Made by a program: the position numbers and the translations under genes | Shown here: positions 1 to 4,866 of the stretch, piece after piece | How the letters are laid out: every line of letters starts with the position of its first letter | Position numbering within the stretch: the stretch's first letter is position 1 | Assembly (NCBI GenBank): GCA_022424815.1 | Contig: JAKMGS010000100.1 | Location: forward strand, 1-6,317 | Length of the DNA: 6,317 nt | Origin: Schleiferiaceae bacterium | Lineage (GTDB): Bacteria; Bacteroidota; Bacteroidia; Flavobacteriales; Schleiferiaceae | Direction of reading: 5' to 3' | Notes under the pieces: generated by a model | Seen by the model: only the letters and a program-made list of their open reading frames with translations | Databases searched by the model: none | Told to the model about the DNA's origin: nothing

Positions 1-209
1 TGGCGTTCTTGGAAGGAGGAAATAACTACGATAATTTCTGGGAATACCGTGCGTTTAACTTGAAGCGTAGTGCTGGAGTTGGTTTGCGCATCTTCATGCC
101 TATGTTTGGTTTGATGGGAGTGGACGTTGCCTATGGCTTCGATCCTATGCCGAACGGTGCAGCAGCCAGCGGATGGCAAACGCACTTCATCATTGGCCAA
201 CAGTTCTAA
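1..209 (+). CDS. bamA: BamA / Omp85 outer-membrane assembly factor, C-terminal end only (5' truncated by window)
   Basis: This is the last 68 codons of a gene entering from the left; the frame is open to the window edge, reading from base 3 to a TAA at 207-209. BamA is the essential outer-membrane beta-barrel that folds and inserts other barrel proteins. The visible part matches the last strands of the Omp85 barrel in Bacteroidota: LKRSAGVGLRIFMPMFGLMG, then a strand with GVDVAYGFDP, a short loop, and a final amphipathic strand ending HFIIGQQF. The terminal phenylalanine is the usual beta-signal recognised by the Bam machinery. Two OmpH/Skp chaperone genes follow directly, which is the usual order in this phylum and supports BamA over other Omp85 members such as TamA. 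The POTRA domains and most of the barrel are outside the window. The TTG at 9 is an internal leucine, not a start. Confidence 0.9.
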   Translation, partial: AFLEGGNNYDNFWEYRAFNLKRSAGVGLRIFMPMFGLMGVDVAYGFDPMPNGAAASGWQTHFIIGQQF

Positions 210-228
210 TTCAACTACCTTCACCGCA

Positions 229-735
229 ATGAAGCTTCGCCTTTTCCATATCATCATCGCCGCCCTGTTAAGCTTTCCTACTATGGCACAGCGTTATGGC
301 GTCGTAGACACGGAATACATCCTCGCCAACATGCCGGAATATGAGCAGGCTAAAAGTCAGATTAACAATTTAAGTGAGCAATGGGCAGGAGAAATCAGTG
401 CCATGCAAAGTGAACTTCAGAGTTTGAAAGATGCTCTAGCCGTCGAAAGAATTTTGTTGTCGCCAGATAAACTTGCTCAGAGGGAGAAAGCAATTCGCGA
501 CAAGGAAGCGGAGGTTTTGGACTTGCAGCAAAAATATTTCGGACCAGATGGGGAATTATTTAAAAAACGTGCGCAACTTGTCCAGCCTATTCAAGATAAA
601 GTCTTCGGTGCCGTTCAAGCAATCGCCGTCAAACGGAAGCTAGATCTTATTTTGGATAAGAGTGCAGACAGTGGAGTCCTCTTTGTGAATAAGGAGAAAG
701 ACTACAGTGACGAAGTATTAAACAGTTTAAAGTGA
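229..735 (+). CDS. OmpH/Skp-family periplasmic chaperone (first of a tandem pair)
   Basis: Skp/OmpH proteins are periplasmic holdases that keep unfolded outer-membrane proteins soluble on their way to BamA. From the ATG at 229 the product is 168 residues, normal for the family. The frame is open further upstream (to 127), but an earlier start would sit inside bamA. The ATG at 229 instead begins a clean signal peptide: MKLRLF, a hydrophobic run, and a probable cleavage after A20 (TMA-QR). The mature part starts RYGVVDTEYILANMPEY, the OmpH N-terminal strand. A charged helical region (about 40-110) predicted to form the coiled-coil tentacle follows, and then a return segment with YFGPDGELFKKRAQLVQPIQ and the closing strand LILDKSADSGVLFVN. 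It begins 19 bases after bamA and ends in tandem stops (TGA TAA), 13 bases before its paralog, so cotranscription is likely. No strong Shine-Dalgarno site is visible, which is common in Bacteroidota. Confidence 0.92.
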   Translation: MKLRLFHIIIAALLSFPTMAQRYGVVDTEYILANMPEYEQAKSQINNLSEQWAGEISAMQSELQSLKDALAVERILLSPDKLAQREKAIRDKEAEVLDLQQKYFGPDGELFKKRAQLVQPIQDKVFGAVQAIAVKRKLDLILDKSADSGVLFVNKEKDYSDEVLNSLK

Positions 736-748
736 TAAATCAAAAACA

Positions 749-1252
749 ATGAAAAAAGTTCTACTTGCAATTGCCTTGACACTCGGCCTTGCTGGCACCG
801 CTACGGCTCAGCAAAAAGTAGGTCACATCAATATTCAGGAGTTGTTAGCCATGATGCCTGAGCAAAAATCTGCAGACGATGAAATACAGAAATACGCTCA
901 GCAATTGGAGAATGACCTTACTGAAATGCAAACAGAGTATCAGACTAAATTGCAAAATGCGCAGGCAAATCAGGCTAATTGGACTCAACTACAACTTCAA
1001 ACTAAATCTGAAGAATTGCAATCATTGCAACAGCGTATCATTGATTATCAACAAAGTGCTCAGCAGGACATACAACGTAAGCAATACGATTTGCAAGTTC
1101 CTATTATTGAAAAAATCCAAAATGCCATCAATAGTGTCGGTAAAGAAAATGGCTTTGCGTACATTTTTGATGTATCACAAGGCAGTGTAATTTACACTGA
1201 GGGTGGTGAAGATGTCATGGCTTTGGTAAAAGCTGAGTTAGGCATTAAATAA
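749..1252 (+). CDS. OmpH/Skp-family periplasmic chaperone (second of a tandem pair, glutamine-rich)
   Basis: This is a 167-residue paralog of the upstream gene with the same layout. The signal peptide starts MKKVLLAIALTLGLAG and is probably cleaved after A20 (ATA-QQ). The N-terminal strand KVGHINIQELLAMMPEQ follows, then a long helical hairpin (about 37-125), and the closing block ENGFAYIFDVSQGSVIYTEG with an end of the type DVMALVKAELGIK. It should act as a periplasmic holdase for outer-membrane proteins feeding BamA. It differs from its neighbour by a coiled coil very rich in glutamine (27 Gln by my count in 167 residues) and by lacking the YFGPDGELFKKR segment. The leader AAATCAAAAACA before the ATG is A-rich, as in many Bacteroidota genes. 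A strong terminator follows 21 bases after the stop, so this is probably the last gene of the bamA transcript. Confidence 0.92.
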   Translation: MKKVLLAIALTLGLAGTATAQQKVGHINIQELLAMMPEQKSADDEIQKYAQQLENDLTEMQTEYQTKLQNAQANQANWTQLQLQTKSEELQSLQQRIIDYQQSAQQDIQRKQYDLQVPIIEKIQNAINSVGKENGFAYIFDVSQGSVIYTEGGEDVMALVKAELGIK

Positions 1253-1273
1253 CTCGAAACACTATAAAACTAG

Positions 1274-1306
1274 AACCCCTATGGTGTATGCCGTAGGGGT
1301 TTCTTT
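1274..1306 (+). terminator. Rho-independent terminator after the bamA-ompH-ompH block
   Basis: A perfect 8-base inverted repeat, AACCCCTA (1274-1281) and TAGGGGTT (1294-1301), can be extended inward by G-C pairs and two G-U pairs to a 12-pair stem (1274-1285 with 1290-1301) with a four-base loop GTAT. It is followed by the T-rich tail TTTCTTT. It lies 21 bases after the second OmpH gene and ends 24 bases before murI. It rules out the upstream murI start at 1281, which would fall inside the stem. The preceding AAAAC also gives a weaker T-run in the opposite direction, so some bidirectional action is possible. Confidence 0.88.
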
Positions 1307-1325
1307 ATATCGTATTTTGGTACGA

Positions 1326-2108
1326 ATGAAAGGCATCACGAAAATAGGACTGTTTGATAGTGGACTAGGAGGCTTAACGGTACTTCAGGCACTCGAAAAG
1401 CGCTTACCAGGCGTGCCAAAAATTTATTACGGTGATACGCTCCACCTTCCGTACGGAGATAAAAGTGATGCCGCTATCATCTCGTATAGTATTAAAATAG
1501 TTTCATTCTTGCAATCTGAAGGTTGTGATCTTGTAGTAATCGCTTGTAATAGTGCGAGCGCTGCTGCGGGTAAAGTGCTTGAAACGAAGTTTCCCGATCT
1601 TACCTTTATCAACGTCATAGACCCGGTAGTTACAGCGCTCGCAAAGGGGCCTTATAAAACGGTGGGATTGTTAGGTACACGAGCTACGGTTAGAAGTGGT
1701 GCTTATCCTAGGAAATTAGAGGCTATGAATCCGTCCATCAATTTGTGCGCATTGGCCACACCGTTATTAGTGCCTTTGATTGAAGATGGTTTTGTAGGTA
1801 GTGGCATAGAATTTCAGGTACTGAAGCATTATTTAGACGATCCATCCTTGGAAGGTATTGAAGCTGTAGTGCCTGGATGTACACATTATCCATTATTGGA
1901 AGATGCCGCGTCATCGTTACTTGAAGGTGTAGATTGGATAGATGCCCCAGCGATTGTGGCAGAGGCTGTTGCCTTAGAATGCAAGAATCCTACGCGAGAA
2001 GTACCAAAGACTACCTTTTATCTAAGTGACAAGACATCAAGCTTCATGGAATTGGCTGCGAAGACTTTTGGGATTGTTACTGACTGGACTACTAAAGTCT
2101 TGGATTGA
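1326..2108 (+). CDS. murI: Glutamate racemase
   Basis: MurI interconverts L- and D-glutamate in the cytoplasm, supplying the D-Glu that MurD adds to the peptidoglycan stem peptide. The product is 260 residues, normal for the family. The N-terminal signature IGLFDSGLGGLTVL carries the conserved Asp at D11. The first catalytic cysteine is C74 in VIACNSASA (most homologues have NTA, so the Thr is Ser here). The second is C185 in VVPGCTHYPLL, with the partner H187. The spacing matches two-domain aspartate/glutamate racemases. I chose the ATG at 1326 over the in-frame ATG at 1281. The earlier start adds 15 residues with no family counterpart and lies inside the terminator hairpin, whereas 1326 gives MKGITKIGLFDSG, the usual short lead. 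No Shine-Dalgarno site is evident. Only a weak TATTTTG element (1313-1319) resembles the Bacteroidota -7 box. Confidence 0.95.
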   Translation: MKGITKIGLFDSGLGGLTVLQALEKRLPGVPKIYYGDTLHLPYGDKSDAAIISYSIKIVSFLQSEGCDLVVIACNSASAAAGKVLETKFPDLTFINVIDPVVTALAKGPYKTVGLLGTRATVRSGAYPRKLEAMNPSINLCALATPLLVPLIEDGFVGSGIEFQVLKHYLDDPSLEGIEAVVPGCTHYPLLEDAASSLLEGVDWIDAPAIVAEAVALECKNPTREVPKTTFYLSDKTSSFMELAAKTFGIVTDWTTKVLD

Positions 2109-2188
2109 TTCTTTTTTCGTATTCCGCAATCAGTATTGTAAGCTAGGAGCCTTTTACCATTCAAGTTTCTTAGAAGCGCGGTATATTC

Positions 2189-2201
2189 ACTTTTCGAAAG
2201 T
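2189..2201. repeat. Short inverted repeat just upstream of the aminopeptidase start
   Basis: ACTTT (2189-2193) and AAAGT (2197-2201) form a 5-base inverted repeat around the centre TCG, ending 8 bases before the ATG at 2210. It could be a small operator-like site or a leader hairpin, but it is short and AT-rich and may be chance. The rest of the 101-base spacer after murI (2109-2209) holds a run of six T at 2112-2117 and no convincing match to the Bacteroidota TTTG / TAnnTTTG promoter. Confidence 0.25.
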
Positions 2202-2209
2202 TTACAGTT

Positions 2210-4159
2210 ATGAATCGAAATTTATTCCTAAATCTTCTATTGGTTATAACCTCAGTGGCATTCACTAATTGCCAGAATCATACAGAGGTCAATGCAGAAC
2301 CTGCAGAAACTATTTTTTACGGTGATACTAGTATCCGTGAAGAGTTGTTTCAGGATCCACATAGTTTTAGCACAGAGGCTTCTGTTGTGAAACATTTGGA
2401 TTGGGATGCTGAGGTAGATTTTCAGGATGAGGTAATTCGTGCCACCGCAACATGGACCTTAGAGGAGAGTCATAGCGATACCATCATTTTCGATACAAAG
2501 AATTTGAATATCGTTGGGGTGACCTTAGATGGAAAGCCTGCGGAATGGTCTCTTGGTCAGAATGATGAATTATTAGGTACGCCTTTAATCGTAGCCTTGC
2601 CATTTGAAGCGCAGAAAGTGACGATATCATATCAAACTACGGATAAAGCCGAAGCGTTACAGTGGTATCCAGCGGAGTTGACTCAAGGTAAAAGAATGCC
2701 ATTTTTATTTACCCAAAGTCAGGCCATCCTTGCCAGAACATGGGTGCCTTGTCAAGATCGACCAGGCGTGAGATTTACATACAATGCTCAAGTAAACGTT
2801 CCAAAGGGGATGTTAGCGCTAATGAGCGCATCAAACCCTACACAGAAATCTGAGGACGGTGTTTATGAATTTTCAATGCCACAGCCCATTCCTAGTTACC
2901 TTTTAGCCTTAGGTGCGGGTGATTTGGCGTTTATAGAACTAGGTGAGCGTTCTGGTGTATATGCAGAGCCAGAGATGGTGCGTAATGCTGCCTTCGAATT
3001 TAGTCAGACGGAAGCCATGATTTCGCGGGCAGAGTACCTTTATGGACCCTATTATTGGGGACGTTATGATATGTTAGTATTGCCGCCTTCGTTCCCCTTT
3101 GGGGGCATGGAGAACCCACGACTCACGTTTTTAACGCCCACAGTAATTGTAGGAGACATGAGCTTGACTAGCCTTATTGCTCACGAGTTAGCCCATAGCT
3201 GGAGTGGGAATTTGGTGACGAATGCAACTTGGAATGATTTCTGGTTGAACGAAGGATTCACTGTCTATTTTGAAATGCGCATCATGGATGCGGTGTATGG
3301 ACCGGACTTTGCTGATATGCTAGAGGCATTGAGTTATGATGATTTACAACGTGAGCTCGCCGTTATGCTTAAGGAGGATCCTGATGCGACAAGGTTAAAG
3401 CAAGATCTTAAAGGACGCAACCCAGACGATGCCGTAACGGCAATAGCTTATGATAAAGGATTTCATTTTTTAAAATTATGTGAGCAGACTGTGGGACGCG
3501 AGCGTTGGGATGCCTTTCTCAAAGGGTATTTTGATGAGTATAGATTTAAAACGCGAATTACAGAAGAGTTTTTACAGGAATTGGCCGGGCTGATGACCCA
3601 AGAAGAATGGAATTCTGTAGGTGTAGAGGAATGGGTATATGGTAAGGGATTACCCGTAAATTGTCCGTTTCCAGCATCCAATAGATTTTCAATTGTGGAC
3701 GAAGCCGTCAAAATGTTACTTGGGGTAAGTCCAGATGATCCTAGTGCTAAGTCTATGGCATACCTTGGACAAGAAGTAACCATTCGCTGGTCAACGCATG
3801 AGTGGTTACGCTACATCAGAGGACTTGAAGCCGGTGGTGCTATTGAGGGACATTACAGGTTAGCAGATGCTAATTATGGTTTTACAGGAAGTCCAAATCC
3901 CGAGATTGTAGCGGCGTGGTATACGGCAATTTTAAAAACAGGATTTGAGGGCTACGATCCTGAGCTATATGAGGAGAAAGTTGAGTCTTTCTTGACCACT
4001 GTGGGGCGTCGCAAGTTCATTGTCCCTATGTATACTAGTATGCTCGAAGGCGATGAAAAACGCCAGGCGTGGGCTAAGGAGATTTATACCAAGGCTCGAG
4101 CTTCTTACCACCCTTTATCACAGCAAACGTTGGATCAGCTCTTCACAGAGCACGAGTAG
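2210..4159 (+). CDS. M1-family zinc aminopeptidase, leukotriene-A4-hydrolase type, probable lipoprotein
   Basis: This predicted peptidase removes N-terminal residues from peptides, probably in the periplasm or at a membrane surface. It has 649 residues. The signal sequence (1-20) is followed by C21 in AFTNCQN, a likely but non-canonical lipobox. The N-terminal beta domain (about 50-250) contains QSQAILARTWVPCQDRPG, the family's substrate-binding Gln motif. The catalytic domain carries GGMENP (298-303, E301 binds the substrate amino group), the zinc motif H325-E326-x-x-H329 and third ligand E348 in WLNEGF, exactly 18 residues on, and Y414 in AYDKG, matching catalytic Tyr383 of human LTA4H. The C-terminal helical domain (about 500-645) keeps R600 and K602 in GRRKF, matching Arg563 and Lys565 that hold the substrate carboxylate. 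It is complete, with all catalytic residues present. Its stop overlaps the start of the next gene. Epoxide-hydrolase activity cannot be judged from sequence. Confidence 0.93.
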   Translation: MNRNLFLNLLLVITSVAFTNCQNHTEVNAEPAETIFYGDTSIREELFQDPHSFSTEASVVKHLDWDAEVDFQDEVIRATATWTLEESHSDTIIFDTKNLNIVGVTLDGKPAEWSLGQNDELLGTPLIVALPFEAQKVTISYQTTDKAEALQWYPAELTQGKRMPFLFTQSQAILARTWVPCQDRPGVRFTYNAQVNVPKGMLALMSASNPTQKSEDGVYEFSMPQPIPSYLLALGAGDLAFIELGERSGVYAEPEMVRNAAFEFSQTEAMISRAEYLYGPYYWGRYDMLVLPPSFPFGGMENPRLTFLTPTVIVGDMSLTSLIAHELAHSWSGNLVTNATWNDFWLNEGFTVYFEMRIMDAVYGPDFADMLEALSYDDLQRELAVMLKEDPDATRLKQDLKGRNPDDAVTAIAYDKGFHFLKLCEQTVGRERWDAFLKGYFDEYRFKTRITEEFLQELAGLMTQEEWNSVGVEEWVYGKGLPVNCPFPASNRFSIVDEAVKMLLGVSPDDPSAKSMAYLGQEVTIRWSTHEWLRYIRGLEAGGAIEGHYRLADANYGFTGSPNPEIVAAWYTAILKTGFEGYDPELYEEKVESFLTTVGRRKFIVPMYTSMLEGDEKRQAWAKEIYTKARASYHPLSQQTLDQLFTEHE

Positions 4160-4161
4160 TG
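4157..4161 (+). promoter_or_regulatory. Stop/start overlap TAGTG (probable translational coupling)
   Basis: The TAG stop of the aminopeptidase (4157-4159) shares its last G with the GTG start (4159-4161) of the AlkD-like gene. No good Shine-Dalgarno site precedes the GTG. Ribosomes finishing the first gene therefore probably re-initiate on the second, which would tie expression of the two together. Confidence 0.6.
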
Positions 4162-4866
4162 GAACATCCTATTTACAACGCCTTGTTGCCTTTGGCCGAA
4201 CCTACTAGGGTCAAGGACTTTTCCCGCTATTTCCAAAATTATCCTGGTGGATATGGGGAAGGTGATGTATTCCTGGGTATTATGGTGCCGAACCGACGTT
4301 TGGTTGCCAAAGAATATGCCTTCCAATGGGATGAGGATACCTTAGCTTCCGGGTTTGGACATGTTTGTCATGAGGTGCGCCATACAGCGCTCTTTGCGCT
4401 AATGATAAGGTTTGGTGCGGAGCGAAAGCGTAGAGGCCATTGGCATGATTTCCTTAGAGATCATTACGAGGGTATTAATAATTGGGATCTAGTCGACACC
4501 TGTGCATACAAGATTTTTGGCCGTATGGCATTCGAAAGCGGGGATTATAGCACATTAGAAGCGTTTTTAGCCAGTGATAATATGTGGCATAAACGCACCG
4601 CAGTAGTCTCAACATTACACATGATCAAGCACGGTAGATTTGAAGAGGCGTTCGTCTATTGTCAAGTGGCCGCAGAGGGAGCTCCGGATATTCTTCAAAA
4701 AGGAATAGGCTGGGTGTTGAAATGTATCTGGCAAAAAGATTCGGCGGTGGCTGAGGCACATTTAGAAATGGGCTATCTCAGTGGCCTCTACTCGCGATTG
4801 GTAGTCAGAATAGGCTTGGAAAAGGCGGATAAAGACTTTAGAAACGCATTCTTGGCGATGCGCTAA
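4159..4866 (+). CDS. AlkD-like DNA alkylation repair protein (HEAT-like repeat DNA glycosylase)
   Basis: The product is 235 residues, the normal length for the AlkD family, which excises positively charged alkylated bases such as N3- and N7-methylpurines from DNA without flipping the base. The N-terminus has FQNYPGGYGEGDVFLGIMVP, a hallmark of one common subgroup. The active-site set known from Bacillus cereus AlkD is intact: W109 and D113 in NWDLVD at the same numbers, R146 in WHKRTAVV (R148 there), and W185 in QKGIGWVLK (W187 there). The rest is the expected series of paired helices. No signal peptide is seen, so it should be cytoplasmic. The GTG start is chosen because it gives full family length and no earlier in-frame start is available. 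The gene is coupled to the aminopeptidase and its last 29 bases overlap the convergent AsmA-like gene. Activity on specific lesions is inferred from the conserved residues. Confidence 0.9.
   Translation: MEHPIYNALLPLAEPTRVKDFSRYFQNYPGGYGEGDVFLGIMVPNRRLVAKEYAFQWDEDTLASGFGHVCHEVRHTALFALMIRFGAERKRRGHWHDFLRDHYEGINNWDLVDTCAYKIFGRMAFESGDYSTLEAFLASDNMWHKRTAVVSTLHMIKHGRFEEAFVYCQVAAEGAPDILQKGIGWVLKCIWQKDSAVAEAHLEMGYLSGLYSRLVVRIGLEKADKDFRNAFLAMR

Noticed and set aside
127..228. Extended N-terminus of the first OmpH protein (start at 127).
   Set aside because: It overlaps the bamA coding end, has no signal-peptide character, and would bury the clear signal peptide that starts at 229.
879..1190. Plus-strand open frame of 103 codons inside the second OmpH gene.
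   Set aside because: The overlapping frame encodes a clear OmpH product; this translation is rich in Asn, Cys and Lys without any family pattern and is a shadow.
2061..2117. Inverted repeat AAGACTTT (2061-2068) / AAAGTCTT (2094-2101) at the end of murI followed by a T-run at 2112-2117, possible terminator.
   Set aside because: The stem is AT-rich, the loop is 25 bases long, the repeat lies inside coding sequence, and the T-run begins ten bases after the stem, so it does not look like a working intrinsic terminator.
2109..2209. Promoter for the aminopeptidase-alkD unit in the spacer after murI.
   Set aside because: A promoter may exist here, but I found no match to TAnnTTTG with a correctly spaced TTTG; TATATTC at 2182-2188 is the nearest and has no partner at the right distance.
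3463..3783. Minus-strand open frame of 106 codons inside the aminopeptidase gene.
   Set aside because: It lies fully opposite well-conserved coding sequence, and its translation shows no recognisable domain; it is a shadow frame.
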